From assembly GCA_009792885.1 (NCBI GenBank), contig WMCF01000033.1:1863344-1927343 (forward strand): 64,000 nucleotides of DNA. The letters run 5' to 3'. The notes under the pieces are model-generated. The model was not told the origin of the DNA. It was given only the letters and a program-made list of their open reading frames with translations, and made no database searches. This DNA comes from Eremophila alpestris peregrina (taxonomy: Eukaryota > Chordata > Aves > Passeriformes > Alaudidae). How positions within the stretch are numbered: position 1 is the stretch's first letter; each line of letters begins with the position of its first letter. A program made the translations under genes and the position numbers. This document shows positions 42,601 to 50,780 of the stretch, piece by piece.

Positions 42601-43630
42601 TCAGATTTGGGAAACAAGTATTAAAAACAAAATCTAGACACACCAAAGCATAATCAATTCACGAATACCACATGGCAAACCAGCCACTGATCTATAGCAC
42701 ATTTTCAAACTGTCATTCAGGTAATCAATTACCAGGCACTCCTTTTTCCTCTTTTAAGCTCAGGAACTTTGGCCGAGCCGAGTGGGTCTGCCAGATGCCA
42801 GCAGCACAACAGCTGGTGGAAGTGCTCCCGCAGCTCCTCTTTCTAAAAATGTTCAATTTGGTTCATGACATCCCATGACAGCAATATAACAAAAGCAAAT
42901 CCCTCCTAAACTGAGCCAATCTGCCGGCAGAAAGAAGAACTTAGGAACAACTTGTAAAGCCAGTATAAAAAATTGTTTATTCCAAAAGTAGAATTTCCTT
43001 GGCAAATTAGTGCTGGCTTCATCGGGAATTCCAATTTCTGTACTTTACACAAAACTGTATCGGAAGCAGGAGGAAGTAAATTTTAAAAAGGATTGTACTG
43101 AGGAATTTTCCTTGAAATGAACTGGAGCTGTCAGGCAGAGACCCCCGCCCCCGCACAGGCACGGGGGCACCCGGCCGCAGCTGACCGGCGCAGTTTACTT
43201 CCCGCCGCAACGAGGGAGACTCGGCAAGCGGGGAGGCGGCCAAATCCTACTGCAAAAAAAGTCTCCGGAAACTGAGCGGCCAACGGGGGAGGAGGGAGAT
43301 TAAAAAAAAAAAAAAACCAAACAGGGAAAGGCCGCGGCGGCCCCGCTCTGCCCCCGCCCCGGGACGCGCAAAACCCCGCGGCCGCGCACAGCCCGGCCCC
43401 GCCGGCTCCCGCGTACCTGCACTGCGGAGAGTGTCGATGCTCTGCGGGCGGCCGGCGAGGTCGGCCACCGCCTGCGCGAACTGCGACCGGGCGCGCTGGT
43501 ACTGCTCCAACACTGCGGGCGGCAGCGCCGGGGCGCCGGGTCAGCGGGCGGGCGGGCGCCGCGCCGGCCCCGCTCCCCGAGCCCCGGCCCCCGGCCCAGC
43601 CCTACCTTGCAGGACCTGCCGCTGGCTCAT
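9586..43630 (-). CDS. SPAG6: SPAG6 (sperm-associated antigen 6), complete, 11 coding exons
   Basis: SPAG6 is the vertebrate orthologue of Chlamydomonas PF16, a scaffold of the central pair apparatus in motile cilia and sperm flagella. The joined exons (43606-43630, 43417-43512, 32599-32765, 28985-29168, 22117-22322, 21037-21210, 18504-18656, 16022-16213, 14705-14821, 11835-11980, 9586-9652) give 1,527 nt, i.e. 508 residues plus TAA; the human protein has 509. ARM units recur with a near-exact 42-residue period: the same acidic/polar-Leu-Ala/Ser motif begins at residues 74, 116, 158, 200, 242, 284, 326 and 369. Several introns fall at these unit boundaries. The start is chosen because MSQRQVLQ matches the family N-terminus and the ATG has G at -3. 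All introns are GT-AG except intron 8 (GC-AG). It lies downstream of BMI1 in the same orientation. Identity is secure; exon edges rest on splice consensus plus frame. Confidence 0.96.
9653..11834 (-). other. SPAG6: SPAG6 intron 10 (2.2 kb)
   Basis: AT-rich intron without a recognisable exon, repeat family or RNA gene. Confidence 0.7.
11835..11980 (-). CDS. SPAG6: SPAG6 coding exon 10
   Basis: Encodes residues 439-486 and two bases of codon 487 (VLPHDSKARRLFVTTGGLKK... to ...CYPEEIV). The acceptor is GTGTAG and the donor GTAGGG. Confidence 0.96.
11981..14704 (-). other. SPAG6: SPAG6 intron 9 (2.7 kb)
   Basis: AT-rich intron with a short GGGA-rich run at about 12,689-12,726. Otherwise nothing that I can identify. 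Confidence 0.75.
14705..14821 (-). CDS. SPAG6: SPAG6 coding exon 9
   Basis: Encodes residues 400-438 (TKKALKNILQKCTYLPALEP...), phase 0 at both ends. The acceptor is TCAATAG and the donor GTAAGA. Confidence 0.96.
16022..16213 (-). CDS. SPAG6: SPAG6 coding exon 8 (GC donor)
   Basis: Encodes residues 336-399, containing the highly conserved HIKAAAAWALGQIGRHT segment and the last ARM motif EHARHVAAAN at 369-378. The acceptor is CTACAG. The exon must end at AAA before GCAAGT: using the nearby GT instead would break the frame and run into a stop at the start of exon 9. Confidence 0.95.
16214..18503 (-). other. SPAG6: SPAG6 intron 7 (2.3 kb)
   Basis: AT-rich intron containing an old CR1-like LINE fragment around 16,545-16,780 that may extend in degraded form to about 17,440. 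No exon is seen. Confidence 0.75.
16545..16780 (-). mobile_element. Old CR1-family LINE fragment
   Basis: Plus-strand text beginning GGACCAGAAGGGCTCAATCA and continuing through a TCAAGAGATGGAGA block resembles the reverse complement of the 3' region of amniote CR1 LINEs, so the element would lie on the minus strand. Degraded similarity may continue to about 17,440. It is strongly diverged and non-coding. Confidence 0.45.
18504..18656 (-). CDS. SPAG6: SPAG6 coding exon 7
   Basis: Encodes residues 285-335 (LSQLVVNSGGVAAVVDCIGS... to ...AVIVSK), phase 0 at both ends. The acceptor is TTTCAG. The donor GTTAGC departs from consensus at +3 and +5 and is one of the weaker sites in the gene; the exon edge is still fixed by frame and by the family sequence resuming at Gly336. 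Confidence 0.94.
18657..21036 (-). other. SPAG6: SPAG6 intron 6 (2.4 kb)
   Basis: AT-rich intron with a compound ATT/GTT trinucleotide run at about 19,411-19,458. No further exon is seen. Confidence 0.75.
19411..19458. repeat. Compound trinucleotide microsatellite (ATT)n(GTT)n
   Basis: An ATT run passes into GTT units and back to ATT with one interruption, within SPAG6 intron 6. Confidence 0.85.
21037..21210 (-). CDS. SPAG6: SPAG6 coding exon 6
   Basis: Encodes residues 227-284 in phase 0 at both ends, with the ARM motif DLAELVVEAE at 242-251 and ending REIAKHTPE. The acceptor is TACTAG and the donor GTAAAA. Confidence 0.96.
22117..22322 (-). CDS. SPAG6: SPAG6 coding exon 5
   Basis: Encodes residues 158-226, two full ARM motifs (ELSQAVVDAG at 158-167 and ELAQTVVDAG at 200-209) separated by exactly 42 residues. 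The acceptor is CTACAG and the donor GTACAT, phase 0. Confidence 0.97.
23664..23803 (+). mobile_element. tRNA-Ile-derived SINE with CR1 tail (TguSINE1-like)
   Basis: The left half reads as a degraded tRNA-Ile: an A-box-like TAGCTTGGTTGG at 23,671-23,682 and a B-box GGTTCAACCCC at 23,716-23,726, ending GGCCA. The right half (AGTTGGACTTGATGATCC, GGGTCCCTTCCAA, ATTCTATGA) is the CR1 LINE 3' end. This tRNA-Ile/CR1 chimera is the design of the passerine SINE described from zebra finch. Point changes, including the anticodon region, show it is not a working tRNA. Confidence 0.85.
26085..26145 (+). mobile_element. Degraded CR1 3' end
   Basis: AGATCTCCCAGGGCCCCTTC followed by AGCTGAGCTATGATCC and TATGA resembles the CR1 3' terminus (a GGTCCCTTCCAAC-type block, then an ATTCTATG-type octamer). 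It is diverged; the upstream extent is unclear. Confidence 0.4.
28985..29168 (-). CDS. SPAG6: SPAG6 coding exon 4
   Basis: Encodes residues 97-157 and the first base of codon 158, with the ARM motif QLAQALVQCG at 116-125 followed by LVICLEDFDPGVKE, a strongly family-specific stretch. The acceptor is CTCTAG and the donor GTAAAC. Confidence 0.97.
29169..32598 (-). other. SPAG6: SPAG6 intron 3 (3.4 kb)
   Basis: AT-rich intron. A MIR/CORE-like fossil repeat lies near 29,575-29,665, and the stretch 29,680-29,930 has the texture of another old interspersed repeat that I cannot name. No exon is seen. Confidence 0.75.
29575..29665 (+). repeat. MIR/L2-like fossil repeat
   Basis: ATCCTCACAACATCTCTATC followed by TTACATTTGCAAACAGGAAA and CAGAGAGAATTAG follows the block order of MIR/L2 3' sequence. 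Assignment is by eye. Confidence 0.45.
32599..32765 (-). CDS. SPAG6: SPAG6 coding exon 3
   Basis: Encodes residues 41-96 (codon 41 Gly is split), including LLLDVVPSIRQTTALALGRL and the first clear ARM helix motif ELAEAVVKAG at residues 74-83. The acceptor is ACTCAG and the donor GTAAGG, phase 0. Confidence 0.96.
32766..43416 (-). other. SPAG6: SPAG6 intron 2 (10.7 kb)
   Basis: This is the longest intron of the gene. Its first 300 bases (right end) belong to the promoter CpG island; the rest is AT-rich and CpG-poor. It contains a poly-A/T run at 38,592-38,609 and an old CR1-like fragment near 33,590-33,860. I find no additional exon and no other gene in it. Confidence 0.85.
33590..33860 (+). 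mobile_element. Old CR1-family LINE fragment
   Basis: Blocks such as AAAAGGTTCAGTGAAAGGGA, ACAAGGATGACC and CTAAGACTCTTCAGGAGGGA keep the order of the CR1 region just upstream of the 3' end, in sense orientation on plus. It has no intact frame. Assignment rests on remembered consensus. Confidence 0.4.
43417..43512 (-). CDS. SPAG6: SPAG6 coding exon 2
   Basis: Encodes residues 9-40, beginning VLEQYQRARSQF, the family's N-terminal helix before the ARM repeats. The acceptor is CCGCAG and the donor GTACGC. It is very GC-rich, unlike all later exons, because it shares the promoter CpG island. Confidence 0.94.
43606..43630 (-). CDS. SPAG6: SPAG6 coding exon 1
   Basis: Encodes residues 1-8 (MSQRQVLQ) plus the first base of codon 9. 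The donor is GTAGGG. The exon sits in a CpG island, and the following intron is only 93 bp. The transcription start is not resolved, so the 5' UTR is not delimited. Confidence 0.93.
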
Positions 43631-43681
43631 GGCGGCGCCGGGCGGGCTCCGCGCCCGCGGGGATTTCCGCGCTTTGGACGC

Positions 43682-43695
43682 GTCTCCCCGGCAAC
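43682..43695 (+). promoter_or_regulatory. SPAG6: RFX X-box-like site in SPAG6 promoter
   Basis: GTCTCC-CC-GGCAAC fits the X-box form GTYNCC-NN-RGNAAC. It lies 52-65 bases upstream of the SPAG6 start codon. RFX factors binding X-boxes close to the start are the established drivers of ciliary genes, which matches the role of SPAG6. Function here is inferred. Confidence 0.7.
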
Positions 43696-43733
43696 CGGGC
43701 GGAAGCCGAGCCGCGGGGGCGGGGCCTCGGCCT

Positions 43734-43741
43734 TGACGTCA
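43734..43741. promoter_or_regulatory. SPAG6: Palindromic CRE in SPAG6 promoter
   Basis: A perfect TGACGTCA lies about 104-111 bases upstream of the start codon. CREB/CREM sites in CpG-island promoters are typical of genes active in spermatids; use in this gene is inferred. Confidence 0.7.
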
Positions 43742-43814
43742 CGCGCCCGCCCGCCGCGCCCGCGCCCGCTCCGCCCCGCGGGGCTCCGCGCGCCGCGCTC
43801 GGGCCGTGCCCGCG

Positions 43815-43849
43815 GGGACGGGACGGGACGGGACGGGACGGGACGGGAG
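43815..43849 (+). repeat. GGGAC pentanucleotide repeat, six units
   Basis: Six exact GGGAC units followed by one GGGAG. Regularly spaced GGG triplets could form a G-quadruplex on the plus strand, about 190 bases upstream of the SPAG6 start codon. Confidence 0.9.
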
Positions 43850-44089
43850 GCGGCACGGCGGGCTGTGCCCGGGTGGCGGCGGGTCGCACACGTGTGTCAC
43901 CTGCTCCCTACCGGTACAGCTGTGGGTATCGGCAACTACAGAGGTTGCCGGGGGCGTGCGGACCGGCAACTCCGCGGAGAGGGGACCGCCGCTGTGTCAC
44001 GTCTGTAGCACACACACAGCACAGCACCTGTGGGGATGTGCCAACACGACGTGACATGAAAACGTGTACAGCGACTGTGCGCACTCACG

Positions 44090-45070
44090 TCTCACCGGCA
44101 GGCAGCTGCTGCTCGGGAAGGGATGGATGGGGACGGGCAGGGAGCGCGCAGAGCCCGCGGGACGGTGCCGGGCTCAGCGCAGGGACGTGTCCGGGCCGCA
44201 GCCGCGGCATGGCGCCGAGTTCCGCGCAACGGAGGTGTCGGACGGGGAGGTGTCGGACGGCCGGGCCGGGGCCTGCCCGCCCCCGCTGACATTTGGGAGC
44301 GGCGCCGCGGCCGCCCCGCCGGTGCGCATCGGTGGGACGCGCTGCTCCCCCGAGGGCGCGTCCCTTGTCCTGCTCCGTTGCTGCGCAGCTTACCAAGGGC
44401 TTGGCGGGCAGACAGGGAGAGCCTCGCCGCTCTAGCGGAATCCAGCGCATCTCCCGGCAGGTCCTCAGGGGTCCACCTGCCTGGCTCCCGCTTCCCTCCG
44501 CACCCAGGGAGCGGAGAGGAAAAAAAATTTAAAAGGAAAACAAGGGCAGCTCGAAGCTGCTCGCCCCCCGCCCCCCCCGCAGCGCCTTTATTCTTCGGGA
44601 ATCGGGGTGCTTTGATTTTAGTTTTTTCTTTCTCACCACCGACGCGATTCCTCCTCGGGGATCTCCACTCTTGCCTTACGCCGCCTCGACGACCCACGCA
44701 GGGGGTTTTGCGTCTCAAGGGGAATGAACTTGCCCCGCGCAAGGCCGCGGAGGCCCCCTCCACCCACGGCCACGGAGCGCGGACGCGCAGGGGCGAGCCC
44801 GTGGGCTACAGCCGCCGCCTCCGCCGGGAGCCACGGGGGAAGTGCGGCAGAAGAAGCGCCGTGCCCCGCTGGAAGGGAAGGCTTTTCTCCGGCGATACAC
44901 AGCGCAGTTAATGATCTGCCCGAGCGCACCCACCCGCGCAGAAGACTCGCGCAGCGGCAGCTCCCCCGCCTCGCTGGCCGCAGGTGGCCGGGAGTAACAT
45001 CCGCTCCCGCGGTGCAGGGGGAGCAGCGCGGGAAGGGCGCGGCGGGGAAGGATGGTCCGGCAGCAGCCCT
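44090..45070. promoter_or_regulatory. CpG island upstream of SPAG6
   Basis: GC- and CpG-dense stretch separated from the SPAG6 island by about 200 bases of lower density. Long overlapping reading frames on both strands are explained by the lack of stop codons in GC-rich DNA and show no protein family. It ends near a long T run (45,129-45,168). Confidence 0.7.
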
Positions 45071-46560
45071 CTAGCTCTGCCTGGCACAGACACAAGTTAT
45101 TCCTGTGTATAGAGGGGGAGTTCTTTCTTCTTTTTTTTTTTTTTTTTTATTTTTTTTTCAGCAGAGTATCATTCTGGTAGATAAGCTGCGCACTGCCTTC
45201 CACTTTTTCTCATCTTGGTGTCCGGCCATAAGGACTAATTACGAATAATTCTCCTCATAACTGGTTGGCAAAGACATGGTTGCATCTACGAGTAAACACA
45301 ACCTTGGAGATCTGTATAGCAACTAATGCAAACGGTGGGACTGAAAAATGAAATCAGTGTTATCAGAGTTTGAAGAAAAATAGACTCCACATCTCTCTCA
45401 GTATCTTTTCAGGGCGATTCCCAAGACTCAGGATACTTGCGAACGAAGGTAATAGTTAGCTCTGCTATCGATCAGGCTGCTCCAAGTGAAATTGTGATCC
45501 ACAACAGAAAATCAGAGTTAATGGTCAATAAAGAATGTCGCTTTCTTTAGCTACACATTATTGCACAATGGTTTCAAGTTTTCATAGGCTGGTAATTTGT
45601 CCTGCAAAGCTGTAAATGTGCAATATTAGACGACTGACACTATATAAACATATTTTCTGATAGGTAATATAAAGTTTTGTCTCATATCCTGAAGTTGGAA
45701 CGCTGAAGGTATTCAGCTGCCTTTTAAAAGTTTAGAAAAGTGTAAGAGAGACGTCTAAATTTTTCAAGACTCCTGTCTATGTTTGCTCAGCTGAAAAGAG
45801 AGGGGCTAACATACATGGTCTAAAATGAGCTATGTGTTTCCAAGAGTATTTAGTGTGGGAAAAAAAATCTCTTTAAGCAAACAAATTAAACAGGCGGTGT
45901 GCTATTCTTTACAAATAAAGGAGACAAATAAAATCAGATTGGTGAGAAGGTCGTTTGCCACAGAAAATATTTTGGGAAATTATCACCATGTGTACTTGAG
46001 AAGGGAACAGCTGTTAAACACATTTCTTTATACTTATTTCTGTTCCTAAGTTAAATAAAAAATAAACAAATGGTGATTAATTACTTCCAGAGGTTAAAAA
46101 AAAAAAAAAAGCAGATGTGTCGATTACAGATAAATTGATTTATCTGTCTAATTAAGTCTAATGTTTGGATAAGGAACAACAAAACGCACCCTGAGTACCA
46201 CCAAGACTTGCTGTTACACTTCATTGCTTGATACTAAGTCTGTTCACATGGTTAGTAATAATAATGAGGAATAAACACCATGCAAATGCGGTCTACGGAA
46301 ATGTCACCGGTTCTCGCAAAAGTACTGAAGACGGAAAATCATTTATGGAAATGACGTAGTTGTGAGACTTCATTGCCTACTGCTGGGGTGCTCATCAGTA
46401 GGAAACCTGTATCCTTAAGCGGGTGGTGTTAGTAATAACTGCGTTACCGGACACGTCAGCTTAAAAAATAAACCGGAGACCAGGGGAATAGGCATCAGTT
46501 ATCCAAATGAATAACGTGCCTTCGCTTTCTGGTGGGTGTTCTTTAATCTCGGACTTTGAT
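45070..46560. other. AT-rich intergenic stretch between CpG islands
   Basis: No gene. It contains a T-rich run at 45,129-45,168, an A run near 46,096-46,110 and a near-perfect inverted repeat of two GATA motifs at 46,126-46,147 followed by a TAATTA-like homeodomain core. Confidence 0.7.
46126..46147. promoter_or_regulatory. Palindromic double GATA motif
   Basis: Ten-base arms ACAGATAAAT and ATTTATCTGT are perfect reverse complements around a TG spacer, giving two convergent AGATAA sites. A CTAATTAAG homeodomain-type core follows at once. Enhancer function is only suggested by this arrangement. Confidence 0.4.
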
Positions 46561-47050
46561 TCACACGGAAATACGCCCGGAACGGGGCGGGAAAGCATCA
46601 TTTTCCCTAAGACGGGGAAGGGAGAAGTTGCTCCTGGGTTTTTTTGGGGGGTGAGAGGTGCCGAGGGCGTGGGTTTTCCCCGATCGGTCTCGTCCCCGCG
46701 GGTGCGAGGCAACAGGTGACTCAGCACCGGGAGCTGCCAGGTTCCCCCCGCAGGACCCCCCGACTGGAAGGGCACTGGGCAGCCGGTCCAGGACCGGGCT
46801 CTCTGCCCCTCGACGGCTCATGCCCAGCTGTGCTCCCGTCAAGCCGCCGATGTTCCACTACGGCTTAAAACCGCACGATGCCAATTAAAAGGTGAGGTCT
46901 TCCCGTGCCTTGGTCCTGCGGCTTCCCCAGCGGTTCGGGAGGCCGCCGGGGCTGCGGGACACCCTGGCTGGAGCCACACCGCCCCCGCCCCCGCCGGCGG
47001 GGCGCTGGGTCCCCCCATCTGCCTCTGCAGGGTCTGCTCCTCCTGCCACA
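46560..47050. promoter_or_regulatory. Orphan CpG island
   Basis: Short CpG-dense block in the BMI1-SPAG6 intergenic region with no recognised exon. Its boundaries are estimated by eye. Confidence 0.55.
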
Positions 47051-48075
47051 CGCCTGGCAAACTGTTCAAGGCGTTGAGGAGATCTTCATGGGGTTACAGA
47101 AATTAGGGCTTTTAATCCCGTACTTGCACGACTCAGCTCATTTGGTGGGAAGAGCAACGCGCAAACTCTCCCACGGATCAGAGTTGGAAGTGCTGGGTTT
47201 TTAAAAGCCAGGAGTTTGAACGTGGAAAGGTTAGTGGGAGTGAATGGGATGTAGGCAACTGAAGTACTCTCTCGAAAAGAGTACACTGAGTGAAGAATCT
47301 CCAACTCCACGTATAGCCTCTACTAAAATTAATTTGAGACCTTTAATAGTTTATTTTTTAAATTTAAGTTGGGCTGTGCCATTACCTGATTTTAGGCAAA
47401 ACTCTGTCATAAAGACCTTAGGAATGGAGAGTTCTCTTTTTTTTCTCCCTGAGCTTTGTCTCGGGGCTGCAGAGACTCGCGCCATTCTGGGGTCCCCTCT
47501 GTGTATTTTCGGTGGCGAGTTTAGTTTGTAAGACCTTCCTATAGAGTAAATTATTTCTGTGAGGCGAAGACACAAACGTCGAGGCACTTCAAACTCACTC
47601 GAAAGAGGACTTCTCCTTTTTCTTCACCCAAGAGGACGACGCTGGCATTTGGGCAGATATTTGTGACTGTAAACGTGTAAACGGTACAGATTTGGCTAGT
47701 GGAGATTGGTGCATCACCATTGCACTAGGAAAGGCTGAATGAAAATTTTAAGGAATAAATAAACCGGAAAAGGGCAAAACATGCCAGGTTGACTTGCAGG
47801 ATGAGACCAGGAAATATTAGCTGGTAGGGCTGAGCCCTTTTTACCACGTGCATATGGTTACACCTCTGGTTTCCTGCGGAACCGTCAGCGCCTGTGCAGT
47901 GCCATTAAAAAATATTTTTTTGGGACGTTCCAAAACTGAAAGCCGGAGCTTAATTTATTCTGGGGACTTGAAAGGAACGAGGTCTTCCTTTGTGTCTGAT
48001 GCTCCGGGGGAGGGTGTGTGTTGGCTTGGCTCTGAACGCTGCCCGCATCTACATATGTAAACCCAGCAGCGCTTC

Positions 48076-48076
<1 letters not shown>

Positions 48077-48140
<64 letters not shown>

Positions 48141-48159
48141 CCCCCCCCCCCCCACCCCC
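48077..48159 (+). repeat. Exceptionally long poly-C tract
   Basis: An uninterrupted run of 61 C (48,077-48,137), then T, 15 C, A and 5 C. The minus strand is the matching poly-G. It could fold as G-quadruplex or i-motif, or reflect assembly or basecalling error in a homopolymer. Confidence 0.95.
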
Positions 48160-49040
48160 TTCCCTCCGCGCCGGTCGGATTGCAGCTCTCAACAATGCTG
48201 CCACACAATGCGAAATGCGCGGAGCTCCGCGGCTGCGGCTGAAAGCCAGTATTTAGCTCTTGATGTGGAAGGAAACAAATATGCGCAGTGCCCAGCGGAG
48301 CCGCAGCTCGCCCCGAGGCCGTCCCGTCCTCCTGCACCGTTATTGTCCTTGGCTGCTGCGGTTGGAGGGGTGGGGACAGGCAGCAGCCAGACGACCGTAT
48401 CCCGGTTTGCAGAAGAAGGTGTAACGAGAGGCGCTGGCAGCAGCAAAGGCTGCAAATCGCTGTCGTGTGGTTGCTATTAGCAACAAATCAGCTGAACAGC
48501 CTGCAAACCCCGAGCACCTAGGGCGGAGGTGGCAGGGAGAGCGCCGGGGCTGGGAAGGCTGGGGTTGATGGACGCTTTCCCGAGGGGACCTCCCTTGCCG
48601 CCCCGAGCCACCTCCCTGCAGGACGGCCGAGGAGGGGCAGAGCAAGGGGAGATGCTGCCACCGCCGCACACTGCGATCCAGGAGAGGGGAAAGCCAACCC
48701 TCTTAAAAGAGACAAAATGGCAGCTCATGGCTTGTAGGCATCCTTCCCGGCGCTGAGCCCCTGTCTCCCCTCCGCCGGTCCCCTCCGCTGCCAGCTCCTC
48801 CGTGCCCGGGGGCTCTCCCCGCCTGCCCGGCAGCACAGCCCCCGCTTGGGGAGCAGCAGCGCGGTGTCCCCCGGGGCTCCAGCCGCAGCCCTTCTCAGCC
48901 TAGAAATCGAAGTGCCATCCCTTCGGGTGGGACACGTCCCGTACATCGGAGCCCCCGCTGGCGGGGCAGAGCTGCGGCTCGCGTGGTGCCGGTGTCAGGA
49001 ACCTACGGAGGGTGTGCGCCCCGCGCAGTGAGAGCTGCCT
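48160..49040. promoter_or_regulatory. Orphan CpG island next to the poly-C tract
   Basis: CpG-dense block with an RFX-like palindrome at 48,470-48,484 and an ATGCGCAGTGC sequence related to the NRF1 motif near 48,281. No coding exon is recognised. Confidence 0.55.
48470..48484. promoter_or_regulatory. RFX-like palindrome (GTTGCT-ATT-AGCAAC)
   Basis: Two inverted half-sites GTTGCT and AGCAAC separated by three bases, a spacing tolerated by RFX dimers. It lies inside an orphan CpG island between the two genes. Confidence 0.5.
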
Positions 49041-49129
49041 CGCAGGGGCATCACTCACTCAGCATCCCTGCGCCTTGGCCATGCCAGCACCTTCCTTTCA
49101 GCGCTCTGCTAGCATAGCTTTTTGGGTAT

Positions 49130-49367
49130 CTTGATTTCAGTTGCTTGGGCTTTCTTCTGGTTTTTATTTTGATCTTTGTTTTGTTGAAGGGCTTTTCCCT
49201 CATTTCTCCTTCAAAGTTTTGGGATTGTGTATGTGGAGTTTTATGAGGATTCTTTGGTGGAGTGTGGGGATTTTTGTCATTTTGTTAGGGTTTTTTTCTG
49301 ATTTTTGTGTTTGAGTTTTGGGGCAATTTTTGAGGGGTTTTTTTTGTGGATTTTTTTTTTTTTGTAG
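49130..49367 (+). other. T/G-rich strand-asymmetric segment
   Basis: About 240 bases of plus-strand T and G with very little C or A, wedged between two CpG islands. It ends in a T run and TTTGTAG at 49,361-49,367, which reads as a strong 3' splice acceptor on plus. No exon is proven. Confidence 0.6.
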
Positions 49368-49469
49368 ACTCTGTCCACCTCAGAGGCCTCCATCAGCTGC
49401 ATGATGTTATCTCACAGATCAGAAAGTGCCTAGTTGAGAAAGCAACTCTCGAGCATCCCAGCACATAGA

Positions 49470-50780
49470 GAAGGAGGAGTAAGAAATGCCACCGCTGGCA
49501 GTAGTGCCTGGAAGCTCTGCGCTCAGCGGGGCCCCAGGATGCGAGGCGGCTCCTCCCGGCCTCGGCCTCCTCCACCGGGGATGCGTCGACCGAGAGGCAT
49601 CGGGGACGCGGAACCCGGCGGCGGGCGCCGAGGGGGAAGGGCTGCCTCTGCTATTGGAAAGTGCCTCCCTGCCACTGGGGAGTTCTCAGCCGGCCGCTCC
49701 CGGAATATGTACCCCCTCCATACCGTTGAGAGCATCGGCGTTCGGAACGGGGAAGGCGTCTGCCTGTCCCCGGCGATAGGAGCATACAGCCCTTTGTCTC
49801 TCTAGACGAGGTGCGATATTCAGCTGCGGGCCATGAAAATAGATACGCCAAATGGCTACCGCGACCTCCTCCTATTCCTCGGGGAGGTGGGCTCGCCCCG
49901 AGGCCGCACCGTGCCCCGGGTAGGGCTGGTGCTGGCCGGTCTCAGCGGGAGGCCGTGTGCTTGCGGCAGGGAGGACGGAGATACGGGACCGCGGCACCCC
50001 GCAGCTGGAAAACCCGGAATGCTCCCATCCCGCTGCCTACATCCTCAAATGTCCGGGCTGGTTGGAGCGCCCTAAAGGCCAGGAGGCAGGGGAAAGCAGA
50101 CTGGACGCAGGAGGGTGCGAAGCCCGCGGCGGAGCCGCTACACCTCAGCGGAGGGCGGCCGCGGCCCGGGGTGCCGCCTGCCAGGAGTACCCGCCGCCCC
50201 CCGGCCGGACCCGGCACGGCCCGAGAGCCGCCGAAGGCACGACGGAGCGCCCGCCGCGACCGGCGGCGGAGGCCGATGGGACGGCGCTGCGGGACCCGTG
50301 GGCGGCGGGCGCGGCACGGAGGGGCCGGCGGGTCCCCCGCGGGTCCCGCTCCGCGCAGCCCCGTTCGAATCTGGCGGCGCGGGGGAAGTTCCGCGGGCGC
50401 GAGAGGTGCGCAGGCGCAAGATGGCCTCTGCCCGGGCGCGGGGACGCGGAGCGGGGCGGCCCGCCCGCGGAGGGGCAGCCGGCGGGGGCTCGGCCGCGCC
50501 CGCGGCACCGAGCGCCACGTTTCCGCGCCGGCCCGAGAAACCGCGTTCCCGCCGTTGGAGGCGAAGCGGAGAGAAACGCAGCGGAACCGCAGCTCCCGGC
50601 TGGGCTCGCGGGGCGGGCAGCGGCCGCTCGCCCGGCGGCGGGGAGGCCCGTGGGCTCCTCGCACCCCTGGGGCAGCGCCCGCCTCCGCCACTCGCGGCCT
50701 TTCCGTGACTGCCGCTGTCTCGCCCGTCGCGGCCGCGGCTTCGCGGCAGCGAGCGGGGATGGAAGTCCCTCTCCTGCCCA
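49470..50780. promoter_or_regulatory. Large orphan CpG island with NRF1/YY1 promoter signature
   Basis: The densest CpG block of the intergenic region. The TGCGCAGGCGCA and CAAGATGGC motifs at 50,407-50,425 are the kind found at start sites of broadly expressed genes. Very long overlapping frames on both strands are a composition effect. Confidence 0.65.
50407..50425 (+). promoter_or_regulatory. NRF1 site followed by YY1 site (candidate TSS, plus strand)
   Basis: A perfect NRF1 palindrome TGCGCAGGCGCA (50,407-50,418) overlaps CAAGATGGC (50,417-50,425), the YY1 element that sits just downstream of many start sites with its AAGATGG on the sense strand. The ATG at 50,421 has A at -3 and G at +4 and opens a 95-codon frame to a stop at 50,706-50,708; AATAAA follows at 50,885-50,890. 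The peptide is Arg/Gly/Ala-rich and unrecognised. Confidence 0.5.

Larger units (their letters stand above)
43130..43900. promoter_or_regulatory. SPAG6: CpG island spanning the SPAG6 5' end
   Basis: Dense CpG and GC content begin abruptly in intron 2, cover exons 1 and 2 and continue upstream of the start codon. GC boxes (for example at 43,715-43,726), an X-box-like site and a CRE lie between -52 and -111 from the ATG. No TATA box is seen; this looks like a CpG-island promoter. Confidence 0.85.

Noticed and set aside
44123..44911. 262-codon frame on plus and 223-codon frame on minus
   Set aside because: Same CpG-island effect; no recognisable domain.
47885..48337. Frame with a long poly-glycine stretch on minus
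   Set aside because: It is simply the translation of the poly-G tract.
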